Made by a program: the position numbers and the translations under genes | Part shown: piece by piece, positions 47,350-57,769 of the stretch | Position numbering within the stretch: the stretch's first letter is position 1 | Layout of the letters: each line of letters begins with the position of its first letter | Assembly: GCF_003330765.1 (NCBI RefSeq) | Contig: NZ_CP024902.1 | Coordinates: 2,914,001-2,978,000 of the forward strand | Source: Burkholderia pyrrocinia | GTDB lineage: Bacteria; Pseudomonadota; Gammaproteobacteria; Burkholderiales; Burkholderiaceae | Length of the DNA stretch: 64,000 nt | Direction: 5' to 3' | Notes under the pieces: model-generated | What the model was told of the DNA's origin: nothing | What the model saw: the letters and a program-made list of their open reading frames with translations, nothing else | The model's database searches: none

Positions 47350-48261
47350 ATGACTTTCGATCTCCGACAATTGCGCGCCTTCACGACGATCGTCGCGTGC
47401 GGCAGCCTCGGCCGCGCGGCCGACGCGCTGCATGTGACACAGCCGGCGCTGAGCCGGATCCTGAAGCGGCTCGAGGACCAGGTCGGCGCGCCGCTGTTCG
47501 AGCGTCATTCGAAGGGCGTGCAGCTCACCGCGTTCGGCGACGCGCTGCTGCCGCATGCGACGCTGCTGCAGCACGAGGCCGAGCATGCGCGCGAGGAACT
47601 CGACGCGATGCGCGGGTTCGCGAAGGGCACGATCAAGGTCGGCGCGGTGGGCAGCATCGCGAGCCTCGTGCTGCCGGTCGCGGTCGGCCGCGTGCTCGAC
47701 CGCTGGCCGAACCTGCGTGTCGAGATCATCGAAGGTGTGTGGGACCGGCTCGCCGAGGGGCTCAACAAGCACGAGATCGATCTCGCGCTGTCCGCGCACG
47801 GGCCCGACACCGACGAGATCGTCGCGATTCCCGAGTGCCGCTGGGAAGATCGCAGCCATATCGTTGCGGCGCCGCAGCATCCGCTGCGCGCGCTCGGCCG
47901 CGCACCGACGCTCGCCGATACGATGCATGCGCGCTGGGCGATTCCGCCGCGCGGCACCGCACCGTTCGACCACATGCGCGCGACCTTCGACGCGCACGGG
48001 CTCGCGCTGCCCGACATCGCGGTCGAGACGCGCTCGGTCACGACGCTGAAGAGCCTCGTCGCGCATGCGGGCTTCCTGAGCTGGATGGCCGAGCCGATGT
48101 ACGGCGCCGAGCAGCGCGCCGGCACGATCGACACGCTGCCGGTGCACGAGGTCGTCGCGGTGCGCACGCTCACCGCGTTCCGGCGCCGCCACGGGATCCT
48201 GCCGGGGCCGGCCGGCAAGCTGCTCGACGAACTCGTCGCGCTCACCCGCGAAGGGCGCTGA
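47350..48261 (+). CDS. LysR family transcriptional regulator
   Basis: 303 residues: an N-terminal winged helix (LRQLRAFTTIVACGSLGRAA, LHVTQPALSRILKRLEDQVG) and a periplasmic-binding-protein-like effector domain. It is divergent from mdlC and should control the benzoylformate decarboxylase operon, with mandelate, benzoylformate or a product as likely effector (inference). ATG at 47350; a longer upstream frame is not conserved. Confidence 0.9.
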   Translation: MTFDLRQLRAFTTIVACGSLGRAADALHVTQPALSRILKRLEDQVGAPLFERHSKGVQLTAFGDALLPHATLLQHEAEHAREELDAMRGFAKGTIKVGAVGSIASLVLPVAVGRVLDRWPNLRVEIIEGVWDRLAEGLNKHEIDLALSAHGPDTDEIVAIPECRWEDRSHIVAAPQHPLRALGRAPTLADTMHARWAIPPRGTAPFDHMRATFDAHGLALPDIAVETRSVTTLKSLVAHAGFLSWMAEPMYGAEQRAGTIDTLPVHEVVAVRTLTAFRRRHGILPGPAGKLLDELVALTREGR

Positions 48262-48358
48262 CGCCTTTTCTCGTCCGGCCACCCGCGCCCGCCCTGCCCG
48301 CGTGCCGCCGCAGCGCACCATCGAAATGCAGTTTCCCCGCCTTGACTTTCGCTCGCCC

Positions 48359-48401
48359 GAATACGATCATTCGCTCACACGAAGAGCAAATGATCGTATT
48401 C
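48359..48401. promoter_or_regulatory. polyol operator 1, 18-7-18 inverted repeat
   Basis: The left arm 48359-48376 and right arm 48384-48401 match as an inverted repeat at 17 of 18 positions (outer 13 bp perfect), with a 7-nt spacer. The right arm contains GAGCAAATGATCG. It lies 34 bp before the arabinitol dehydrogenase gene. A similar site with the same spacing lies at 60983-61025. Confidence 0.65.
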
Positions 48402-48435
48402 AACAGGAAAGACCGGCACGAACAGGAGACACCGG

Positions 48436-49830
48436 ATGAGCGAATCGCCCTCCGCCCGCGCGCCCGTGCTGCTGCACATCGGCGCGGGCTCGTTTCACCG
48501 CGCGCACCAGGCGTGGTATCTGCATCGCGTGAACGCGGCCGTGCCGGCCGACGAACGCTGGTCGCTGACCGTCGGCAACATCCGCGACGACATGCGCGCG
48601 ACGATGGACGCGCTCGCCGCGCAGCACGGCGCGTACACGCTCGAAACCGTCACGCCGCAAGGCGAACGCGCGTACGAGACGGTCCGCGCGATCACGCGCG
48701 TGCTGCCGTGGTCGATCGACCTCGCCGCGCTGATCGACGCCGGCGCCGACCGGGCCTGCCGGATCGTGTCGTTCACCGTCACCGAAGGCGGCTACTACCT
48801 CGACGAACACAACCGGCTCGACGTCGCGAACGCCGATCTGGCGGCCGACCTGCAGGGCGCGCGCACGACGCTGTACGGCGCGCTCGCGGCGCTGCTCGCC
48901 GAACGCATGAAGCGCGGCGCGGGCCCGCTCACGCTGCAGAGCTGCGACAACCTGCGCAACAACGGCGCGCGCTTTCGCGCGGGGATGCGCGAGTTCCTCG
49001 AACAGCGCGGAGCGGCCGACCTGCTCGCGTGGTTCGAGGCGAACGTCGCCACGCCGAGCGCGATGGTCGACCGCATCACGCCGCGCCCGACCGCCGACGT
49101 GCGCGAACGCGTGCTCGCGGCCACCGGCATCGACGACGCCTGCCCGGTGATGGGCGAAGCGTTCATCCAGTGGGTAATCGAGGACCGCTTCGCAGCCGGC
49201 CGGCCGCGCTGGGAGCTGGCCGGCGCGGAGCTGGTCGACGATGTGCACCCGTACGAGGAAGCGAAGATCCGCATCCTCAACGCGACGCACAGCTGCATCG
49301 CGTGGGCCGGCACGCTCGCGGGCCACACGTATATCCACGAGGGCACGCACGACGCGGCAATCCGCCGCTTCGCGCACGACTACGTGACGCAGGACGTGAT
49401 CCCGTGCCTCACCCCGAGCCCGCTCGATCTCGCGCGCTACCGCGACGTCGTCCTCGAACGCTTCGGCAACCCGTACGTGCTCGACACCAACCAGCGCGTC
49501 GCGGCCGACGGCTTCTCGAAGATCCCCGGCTTCATCGCGCCGACGCTGGTCGAATCGTTCGCGCGCGGCGCCGCGCCGGTCGCCACCGCCGTGCTGCCCG
49601 CGCTGTTCCTGCGCTTTCTCGAACGCTGGGCGCGCGGCACGCTGCCGTACGCGTACCAGGATGGCGTGATGGACGAAAGCGCCGCGCGAGCGATCGTCGG
49701 GGCCGCCGACCCGGTCGTCGCACTGTGCGCGAGCCGCCCGCTGTGGGGCTCGCTCGCCGGCAACGCGGCGCTGTTCGAGGCGCTGCGCGCCGGGCTCGCG
49801 CGGGTCGACGGATGGCTCGCGCCGCGCTGA
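48436..49830 (+). CDS. dalD: D-arabinitol 4-dehydrogenase (mannitol dehydrogenase family)
   Basis: 464 residues of the long-chain polyol dehydrogenase family. HIGAGSFHRAHQAWYLHRV is the N-terminal nucleotide motif, GYYLDE follows, and the family signature appears as YEEAKIRILNATHSCIAWAG with the catalytic Lys. It oxidises D-arabinitol to D-xylulose, or mannitol to fructose. The adjacent xylulokinase favours arabinitol. An operator-like inverted repeat and AGGAGACACCGG precede the ATG. Confidence 0.88.
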   Translation: MSESPSARAPVLLHIGAGSFHRAHQAWYLHRVNAAVPADERWSLTVGNIRDDMRATMDALAAQHGAYTLETVTPQGERAYETVRAITRVLPWSIDLAALIDAGADRACRIVSFTVTEGGYYLDEHNRLDVANADLAADLQGARTTLYGALAALLAERMKRGAGPLTLQSCDNLRNNGARFRAGMREFLEQRGAADLLAWFEANVATPSAMVDRITPRPTADVRERVLAATGIDDACPVMGEAFIQWVIEDRFAAGRPRWELAGAELVDDVHPYEEAKIRILNATHSCIAWAGTLAGHTYIHEGTHDAAIRRFAHDYVTQDVIPCLTPSPLDLARYRDVVLERFGNPYVLDTNQRVAADGFSKIPGFIAPTLVESFARGAAPVATAVLPALFLRFLERWARGTLPYAYQDGVMDESAARAIVGAADPVVALCASRPLWGSLAGNAALFEALRAGLARVDGWLAPR

Positions 49831-49937
49831 CGCGCGGCGGCGGCCATGCACGACCGTGCATCCGGGCGAACCAGCCTTGGCAGGTGCCCGGCCGCGCGAC
49901 TAAAGTAGCGGCTCCTCTCTGACGGAACGGATCGCTC

Positions 49938-51419
<1,482 letters not shown>

Positions 51420-51526
51420 GCGCCGCGGTCGCGCGCACCGGCCGTCGGCCGCGCGTGCGACATGCGGTACAGTGGATGCCGTCGTGCGGCCCGCCGGCCG
51501 GCCCTGATCCGAACCGAATCGCTATC

Positions 51527-52474
51527 GTGTCCAAGTCCTCAGAAAAACTCGATCTCGCCACGCGTGCCGCGTGGCTCTACTACGTCGCGGGCGACACGCA
51601 GAACGAAATCGCCGAAAAGCTGCAGGTGTCGCGCCCGGTCGCGCAGCGCCTCGTCGCGTTCGCGGTCGAGAAGAACCTGATCCGCGTGCGCGTCGACCAC
51701 CAGCTCGCCGACTGTCTCGATCTCGGCGCGCAGCTGTCGAAACGCTATGGCCTCGCGATGTGCGAAGTCGTGCCGGTCGATGCCGATGCGCCCGATGCGA
51801 TCGACCGCAAGCTCGCGGTCGCCGGCGCGCAGGTGATGGAGCGCTACCTGAACGAAACGCGGCCGATGGTGATCGCGGTCAGCAGCGGCCGGACGCTCAA
51901 GGCCGCGGTCGCGCAGATCGCGCAGATCGACCGCCCGCAGCACCGGCTCGTGTCGATGGTCGGCGCGATCGCGGCCGACGGTTCGTCGAACCGCTACGAC
52001 GTCGCGCAGTACATCTCCGAGAAGACCGGCAGCAAGCACTTCCTGCTGCCCGCGCCGCTGTTCGCCGACAGCGATGCCGAGCGCGCGCAGTGGTGCAACC
52101 ACCGGCTGTACCGGATCGTCGAGGCGCTGTCGGGCCAGGCCGACGTCGCGTTCGTCGGGATCGGCAACACCGGCCCGCACTGCCCGCTCTACGACGACGG
52201 CTTCATCACCGAACAGGAGCTCGACGAGATGACCTCGCTCGGCGCGGTGGCCGAACTGCTCGGCATGCCGATCGACGCGCACGGCAAGCTGATCGACGTG
52301 TCGACCAGCACACGCGTGACGAGCGTGTCGCTCGCCGCGCCGCCGAAACGCCCGACGATCGCGTTCGCGGGCGGCCCGAAGAAACGCGACGCGGTGATTG
52401 CTGCGCTGCGCGGCGGCTGGCTGTCGGGGCTCGTCACTGACGAAACCTGCGCGAAGGCGGCGCTCAACGCATGA
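51527..52474 (+). CDS. SorC family sugar-binding transcriptional regulator
   Basis: 315 residues from a GTG start. A helix-turn-helix (DTQNEIAEKLQVSRPVAQRL, residues ~22-42) precedes the sugar-phosphate-binding domain (VIAVSSGRTLKAAVAQI, FVGIGNTGPHCPLYDDGF, DVSTSTRVTSVSL). SorC proteins are usually controlled by a phosphorylated sugar. As the only regulator in the polyol region it probably governs both converging operons through the two similar inverted repeats. The effector may be xylulose or tagatose phosphate (inference). Confidence 0.9.
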   Translation: MSKSSEKLDLATRAAWLYYVAGDTQNEIAEKLQVSRPVAQRLVAFAVEKNLIRVRVDHQLADCLDLGAQLSKRYGLAMCEVVPVDADAPDAIDRKLAVAGAQVMERYLNETRPMVIAVSSGRTLKAAVAQIAQIDRPQHRLVSMVGAIAADGSSNRYDVAQYISEKTGSKHFLLPAPLFADSDAERAQWCNHRLYRIVEALSGQADVAFVGIGNTGPHCPLYDDGFITEQELDEMTSLGAVAELLGMPIDAHGKLIDVSTSTRVTSVSLAAPPKRPTIAFAGGPKKRDAVIAALRGGWLSGLVTDETCAKAALNA

Positions 52475-52634
52475 GTGCGACCTGAGAACGCGTGCAGCGA
52501 GCGACCTTCGCGCCCATTAGCCGGTATTAGCCGGCCCCGGCGAACGTCTGCGAAATCAGCCTGCACGCGCCCCTCACCGCTTCAGGGAAGCGGTCGGCGC
52601 AGGCGGCAATCGACCGCCGCCTGCCCGCTCCTCG

Positions 52635-53744
52635 TCACGCGGCCTTCGCGTGCGCACTGAGCCGGCGGAACGCCTGCCCGTGCTCGTCAAACAGGTGGCA
52701 GTGCTCGGCTTCCGCTTGCACGCGCAGCGCCTCGCCGGTGCGATACGTGTCGAGCGGCGGAATCCGCGCGATCAGCCCGTCCGGCGCGACCGCCGACTCC
52801 GCATACAGATACGCGGCATCGCCGAGCGACTCGACGGCCATCGTCCGCGCGGCGACGCCCGTGGCCGCTGCGCCGACCTGCAGGTGCTCGGGCCGCACGC
52901 CAACGGTCACCGCTGCGCCGCGCTGCAGCCCCGCTGCTTCGACCGCGACGCGCTGGGTCTCGCCGCTGTCGAAGCGCACCAGCACGCCGCCCGCATCGAC
53001 CGATTCGACGGTGCCTTTCAGGAAGTTCATCTTCGGCGAACCGATGAAGCCCGCGACGAACTGGTTCGCGGGCGCATGGTACAACTGGTTCGGTGTGCCA
53101 ACCTGCTGCACCGCGCCACCCGACAGCACGACGATCTTGTCCGCGAGCGTCATCGCTTCGACCTGGTCGTGCGTCACGTAGATCATCGTCGTCTTCAGTT
53201 CGTCGTGCAGCCGTGCGAATTCCAGCCGCATCTTCACGCGCAGCGCGGCGTCGAGGTTCGACAGCGGCTCGTCGAACAGGAACACCTTCGGCTTGCGCGT
53301 GATCGCGCGGCCGATCGCCACGCGTTGCCGCTGGCCGCCCGACAATTGCTTCGGCTTGCGGTCGAGCAGGTGATCGATGTGCAGGATCTTCGCGGCCTGC
53401 TTCACGGCCTGGTCGATCTCGGGCTTCTTCGCGCCCGCGAGCTTGAGGCCGAACGCCATGTTGTCGTACAGCGTCATGTGCGGGTACAGCGCATACGACT
53501 GGAACACCATCGCGATGCCGCGCTTCGCGCTCGGCACGTCGTTGACTTTCGCGCCGTCGATCAACAGGTCGCCGTTCGAAATATCCTCGAGGCCCGCAAT
53601 CATCCGCATCAGCGTGGATTTGCCGCAGCCGCTCGGCCCGACGAACACGACGAATTCGCCGTCGCCGATGTCGAGGTTCACGTTGCGCAGCACTTCGGTG
53701 TCGTCGTAGCGCTTTGCGATGTTGCGCAGGAGCACGCTTGCCAT
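52635..53744 (-). CDS. sugar/polyol ABC transporter ATP-binding protein (MalK/UgpC type)
   Basis: 369 residues: an ABC domain with Walker A GPSGCGKST, signature LSGGQRQRVAIGRA, FLFDEPLSNLDA and IYVTHDQVEAMT, then a C-terminal MOP/TOBE-like domain (VGVRPEHLQVG, GDAAYLYAES). It energises the polyol importer made by the two permeases and the binding protein upstream. It is last in the minus-strand operon, 55 bp after the HAD gene, and converges on the SorC gene. Confidence 0.95.
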   Translation of the reverse strand: MASVLLRNIAKRYDDTEVLRNVNLDIGDGEFVVFVGPSGCGKSTLMRMIAGLEDISNGDLLIDGAKVNDVPSAKRGIAMVFQSYALYPHMTLYDNMAFGLKLAGAKKPEIDQAVKQAAKILHIDHLLDRKPKQLSGGQRQRVAIGRAITRKPKVFLFDEPLSNLDAALRVKMRLEFARLHDELKTTMIYVTHDQVEAMTLADKIVVLSGGAVQQVGTPNQLYHAPANQFVAGFIGSPKMNFLKGTVESVDAGGVLVRFDSGETQRVAVEAAGLQRGAAVTVGVRPEHLQVGAAATGVAARTMAVESLGDAAYLYAESAVAPDGLIARIPPLDTYRTGEALRVQAEAEHCHLFDEHGQAFRRLSAHAKAA

Positions 53745-53799
53745 GATCTGTCTCCGTTCGTTCGTGATGCGCCGCGCATCGCGTGGCGCGCAATCGTTG

Positions 53800-54483
53800 C
53801 TAGTTCGGCAGCACCGCGCCCGTCGCCTGCCAGCGCGCGACGTAGCCGGGCAGCTCGTGCATGTCGTCGAATACGTGGCGCGCGCCGATGCCGCGCAGTG
53901 CGTCGATCTGCGCGGCCGACGCATGCCCGCCGCCGACGAAGCCGAGCACGGTCATGCCGGCCGCGGCCGCCGCGGTGATGCCGGTCACGCTGTCCTCGAC
54001 GACCAGGCATTGCGCGGGCCCCGCGCCGAGCGTGCGCGCGGCCGCGAGATACACGTCCGGCGCCGGCTTCGGCCGCGCGACGGCATCCGCGCAGAACAGC
54101 CGGTCGCCGAAGAAGCGCGCGAGGCCCGTGCGCGCGAGCGCCGCCTCGACATACGCACGGTAGCTGTTGCTCGCGCAGGCCGTCGTCAGCTCGATCGCCG
54201 CCAGCGCCGCGTCGATGCCGTCGACCATCGGTGCATTGACGGCCGCCGCCTCGACCGCGCGGCGGATCGCGTCGACGTCGTCGGCCGACAGCGTACGGCC
54301 GACGGCATCGCCCGCGCCGGCCAGCACGCGCTCGATGCGCAGCCCGAGCAGCGGCATCACGGCCGGCCGCGCATCGACGCCCGGCCAGCGCGCGTCGAGT
54401 TCGCGCACGATCACGTCGGCGGCGACGGCCTCGCTGTCGATCAGCACACCGTCGCAATCGCAAATCAGCACATTCCCGTTCAT
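53800..54483 (-). CDS. HAD-superfamily sugar-phosphatase-like hydrolase
   Basis: 227 residues. The HAD motifs are DCDGVLIDSE (nucleophile Asp), ASNS (motif II), the lysine in VARPKPAPDVYLAAA and the acidic VVEDSVTGITAA. It resembles beta-phosphoglucomutase/sugar phosphatase members. It overlaps the permease stop by 4 bp (ATGA), so it is firmly part of the polyol operon. It might remove phosphate from a dead-end sugar phosphate; the substrate is unknown. Confidence 0.88.
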   Translation of the reverse strand: MNGNVLICDCDGVLIDSEAVAADVIVRELDARWPGVDARPAVMPLLGLRIERVLAGAGDAVGRTLSADDVDAIRRAVEAAAVNAPMVDGIDAALAAIELTTACASNSYRAYVEAALARTGLARFFGDRLFCADAVARPKPAPDVYLAAARTLGAGPAQCLVVEDSVTGITAAAAAGMTVLGFVGGGHASAAQIDALRGIGARHVFDDMHELPGYVARWQATGAVLPN

Positions 54484-55331
54484 TTGACCGCTCCGAACGT
54501 GAGCCCGCGCACGAGCTGCTTCTGCGACAGCCAACCGACGATCAGGATCGGCGCGACCGCGAGCAGCGAAGCGGCAGACAGCTTCGCCCAGAACAGCCCC
54601 TCTGGGCTCGAGTACGACGCGATGAACACGGTCAGCGGCGCGGCGTTCGAGCTCGACAGGTTGATGCTCCAGAACGCCTCGTTCCACGACAGGATCACGA
54701 GCAGCAGCGCGGTGGACGCGAGCCCGGGCAGCGCCATCGGCATCAGCAGGTAGACGATCTCCTGCCACGTCGACGCACCATCGATGCGCCCGGCTTCCAG
54801 GATGTCCTTCGGGATCTCGTTGAAGTACGTGAAGGTCATCCACACCGCGATCGGCAGGTTGATCAGCGTGTACACGATCACGAGGCCCGACACCGTATCG
54901 AGCAGCCCCGCGTTCTTCCACAGCAGGTAGATCGGCACGAGCACGCCGACCGACGGCATCATCTTCGTCGACAGCATCCACAGCAGCACCTTCTGCGTGC
55001 GGTGGTTCGGGAAGAACGCCATCGCGTAGGCGGCCGGCACCGCGAACAGCAGCGAGATCACCGTGACGCCCGCCGAGATCAGCACCGAATTCCACGCGAA
55101 CGCGAAGTAGTTGCTGCGCGCGAACACCTCGCGGAAGCTGTCGAGCGTCGGCACGAACAACAGCGTCGATGCATAGGCCTGCTGCTCGGTCTTGAACGCG
55201 GTGATCGCCATCCAGAAGATCGGGAAGAACAGCAGCAGCGCGATCAGCCACGCGAGCGTGCCGGGCAGCGCGCGCCGCACGAGGCCGAACATGGCCGGCA
55301 CGCGCCGGCCTTCGAAGGTCAGGTCGCTCAT
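54480..55331 (-). CDS. sugar/polyol ABC transporter permease (MalG type)
   Basis: 283 residues with six membrane segments. The cytoplasmic EAA loop reads EIPKDILEAGRIDGASTWQE, the hallmark of sugar importer permeases of the MalG/SmoG type. It forms the channel with the MalF-type permease. ATGA overlaps join it to both neighbours, so the three genes are tightly coupled. Confidence 0.94.
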   Translation of the reverse strand: MSDLTFEGRRVPAMFGLVRRALPGTLAWLIALLLFFPIFWMAITAFKTEQQAYASTLLFVPTLDSFREVFARSNYFAFAWNSVLISAGVTVISLLFAVPAAYAMAFFPNHRTQKVLLWMLSTKMMPSVGVLVPIYLLWKNAGLLDTVSGLVIVYTLINLPIAVWMTFTYFNEIPKDILEAGRIDGASTWQEIVYLLMPMALPGLASTALLLVILSWNEAFWSINLSSSNAAPLTVFIASYSSPEGLFWAKLSAASLLAVAPILIVGWLSQKQLVRGLTFGAVK

Positions 55332-56275
55332 TTTTCGTATTCCCCCTTCAGGTTGCGCGCGAGCATCCGCACGAGGAAGAACGACACGACGTTCGCGACC
55401 ACGACGGCGATGATGCCGCCCGCGGACGCGAGGCCGACGTCGAACTGCTGCAGGCCGAGCGCGTAGATCAGATAAGACAGGTTGGTGGTCGCGTCGCCCG
55501 GGCCGCCGCCGGTCGTCGTGTAGATCTCCGCGAAGATCGACAGCAGGAAGATCGTCTCCATCATCACGACCACGGCGATCGCGCGCTTCAGGTGCGGCAG
55601 CGTGATGTAGAAGAACATCGCGATCGGGCCCGCGCCGTCGATGCGCGCGGCTTCCTTCTGCTCCTGGTCGAGCGACTGGATCGCGGTGAACAGGATCAGG
55701 AATGCGAACGGCAGCCACTGCCACGCGACGATCATGATCACGGCGGTGAGCGGGTAATCGGCGAACCAGTCGATCGGCGTCATCCCGAGCGCGCGCATCG
55801 CGTTCGCGACGAGCCCGTAGACCGGGTGCAGGATCATGTTCTTCCAGATCAGCGCGGACACCGTCGGCATCACGAAGAACGGCGCGATCGCGAGCAGCCG
55901 CGCGATGCCCTGCCCGTAGAACTTGCGGTCGAACAGCACGGCCATCAGCACGCCGCCGATCACCGTGATCGCGAGCACCGCGCCGATCAGCACGAGCGTG
56001 TGCCAGATCGCCGGCAGGAACGACGGATCGGTCGCGAGGAAGCGGTAGTTGTCGAGCCCCGCGAAGCCCTTCACGTCCGGGTTCAGCAGGTTGTAGCGCG
56101 AGAACGAATACCAGATCGTCATCGCGAGCGGAATCGACATCCACAGCAGCAGCACCGCGACGGACGGCGAGACGAGCCAGCTCGCGCCGCCGCGCGCGCG
56201 GCGCGGCGCGCCCGGCGGCAACGACGCGTCGCCGACCGACGGCGCGTGGCTCAGGGGAAGACGTAGGTGACGCAT
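55328..56275 (-). CDS. sugar/polyol ABC transporter permease (MalF type)
   Basis: 315 residues with six to seven membrane segments. The EAA loop is SLDQEQKEAARIDGAGPIAM. An Arg/Pro/Gly-rich cytoplasmic N-terminus (~30 residues) precedes the first segment. I chose the ATG at 56275 (MRHLRLPLSH), which has GGAGGGACCCG before it. It follows the binding protein by 99 bp and overlaps the second permease by 4 bp. Confidence 0.93.
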   Translation of the reverse strand: MRHLRLPLSHAPSVGDASLPPGAPRRARGGASWLVSPSVAVLLLWMSIPLAMTIWYSFSRYNLLNPDVKGFAGLDNYRFLATDPSFLPAIWHTLVLIGAVLAITVIGGVLMAVLFDRKFYGQGIARLLAIAPFFVMPTVSALIWKNMILHPVYGLVANAMRALGMTPIDWFADYPLTAVIMIVAWQWLPFAFLILFTAIQSLDQEQKEAARIDGAGPIAMFFYITLPHLKRAIAVVVMMETIFLLSIFAEIYTTTGGGPGDATTNLSYLIYALGLQQFDVGLASAGGIIAVVVANVVSFFLVRMLARNLKGEYEK

Positions 56276-56374
56276 GATCGGGTCCCTCCGGTTGATGCGC
56301 GGGTGCGAACGACATGCCCGCCTGTCAGCTTCGTCGACGCGCACCGTGCGCGACGGCGCACGGTGCGGGCCGCG

Positions 56375-57700
56375 TTACTTCTTGTAGCCGGCCTGCCGTA
56401 CCGCGCGGTCGGCGGCGGCCTGCCCGGCGGCGAGCGCCTGGTCGACCGTCATCTGGCCCGCGACCGCACCCGCGATCGACTGGCCGACCACCGTGCCGAA
56501 CGACTGGAATTCAGGAATCCCGACGTACTGCACGCCCGTGTACGGCACCTTCTTCAGCGACGGATCGTTCGGGTCGGCCGTCTCGATCGCCTTCAGCACG
56601 AAGTCCGAGAACGGCGCGGCGGCCTTGTACTCGGGGCGCTGATAGGTCGACGTGCGCGTGCCCGGCGGCACCGACGCCCAGCCTTCGTCCTTGCCGGCCA
56701 TCTCGACGTACTGCTTCGACGTCGCCCACGCGATGAACTTGCGCGCGGCGTCCTGCTGCTTCGACGTCTTCGGCACGGCCAGCGCCCACGCCCACAGCCA
56801 GTGCGAGCCCTTCGGCGTGACGGCGACCGGCGCGGCCGCGAAGCCGATCTTGTCGGCCACCTGCGACTGCTGTTTGTTATAGAGCATCCCGGCCGCGACC
56901 GTCGCATCGATCCACATCGCGCACTTGCCCGACGCGGTCAGGGTCAGGTTCTCGTTGAAGCCGTTCGAGCTCGCTCCCGGCGGGCCGTCCTTCTTCAGCA
57001 GGTTCACGTAGAACGTGATCGCCTTCTTCCATTCGGGCGACGTGAGCTGAGCGTTCCAGTTCTCATCGAACCAGCGGCCGCCGAACGTGTTCACGACCGT
57101 CGACACGAACGCCATGTTCTCGCCCCAGCCGGCCTTGCCGCGCAGGCAAATCCCGTAGGTGCCCTTCGCCTTGTCGGTGAGCTTGTCCGCGAATTCGGCG
57201 ATCTGGTCGTAGGTCGGCTGGTCGGGCATTTTCAGCCCCTTCGCCGCGAACAGGTCCTTCCGGTAGAAGGTCATCGAGCTTTCCACGTAGAACGGCAGCG
57301 CATAGAGCTGGCCGTTGTACGACAGGCTGTCGCGCGCGGTCTTCACGATGTCGTTCAGGTCGTAGTCGGCGGGCAGGCCCGTCATCGGCGCGAGCCAGCC
57401 GCGCTTGCCCCACTGCGGCGTCTCGTAGGTGCCGATCGCCATCACGTCGAACTGGCCGCTGCCGGTCGTGATGTCGGTCGTCGCGCGCTGGCGCAGCACG
57501 TTCTCCTCGAGGATCACCCAGTTCAGCTTGATGTCGGGGTTCGCCTTCTCGAACGCCGGCGACAGCTTCTTCAGCTCGATCATGTCGGGGTTGTTCAGCG
57601 TCGCGATCGTCAGCGTGCCGGCGGACGCGGCGCAGGCAGCCGTCGCGAGCGTGGCGCCGGCGAAGCAGCGTGCGGCGGCGTCGAGCATCTTTCGTTGCAT
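56375..57700 (-). CDS. polyol ABC transporter substrate-binding protein
   Basis: 441 residues with a Sec signal peptide (positively charged start, hydrophobic core, cleavage likely after ACAASA at ~27). The mature part is a family 1 extracellular solute-binding protein: ATLNNPDMIELKKLSPAFEK, FDVMAIGTYETPQWGKRGWL, YALPFYVESSMTFYRKDLF and GSHWLWAWALAVPKTSKQQD. It resembles the sorbitol/mannitol-binding SmoE/MtlE proteins. No lipobox is seen, so it should be free in the periplasm. It leads the transporter part of the operon. Confidence 0.92.
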   Translation of the reverse strand: MQRKMLDAAARCFAGATLATAACAASAGTLTIATLNNPDMIELKKLSPAFEKANPDIKLNWVILEENVLRQRATTDITTGSGQFDVMAIGTYETPQWGKRGWLAPMTGLPADYDLNDIVKTARDSLSYNGQLYALPFYVESSMTFYRKDLFAAKGLKMPDQPTYDQIAEFADKLTDKAKGTYGICLRGKAGWGENMAFVSTVVNTFGGRWFDENWNAQLTSPEWKKAITFYVNLLKKDGPPGASSNGFNENLTLTASGKCAMWIDATVAAGMLYNKQQSQVADKIGFAAAPVAVTPKGSHWLWAWALAVPKTSKQQDAARKFIAWATSKQYVEMAGKDEGWASVPPGTRTSTYQRPEYKAAAPFSDFVLKAIETADPNDPSLKKVPYTGVQYVGIPEFQSFGTVVGQSIAGAVAGQMTVDQALAAGQAAADRAVRQAGYKK

Positions 57701-57769
57701 GGCATGTCTCCTGTGATTGTTCGAAGTGTCGTCGGTCTTTCGTCGGTCTTGCGTTTCCTTCGCGGCCCG

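Noticed and set aside
48359..48401. rho-independent terminator for the LysR gene
   Set aside because: The stem is long and symmetric but AT-moderate, has no T-run and repeats with the same geometry upstream of the other polyol operon, so an operator fits better.
52475..52634. terminator between the two converging polyol operons
   Set aside because: I could not find a stable hairpin with a T-tract in this 160-bp gap.
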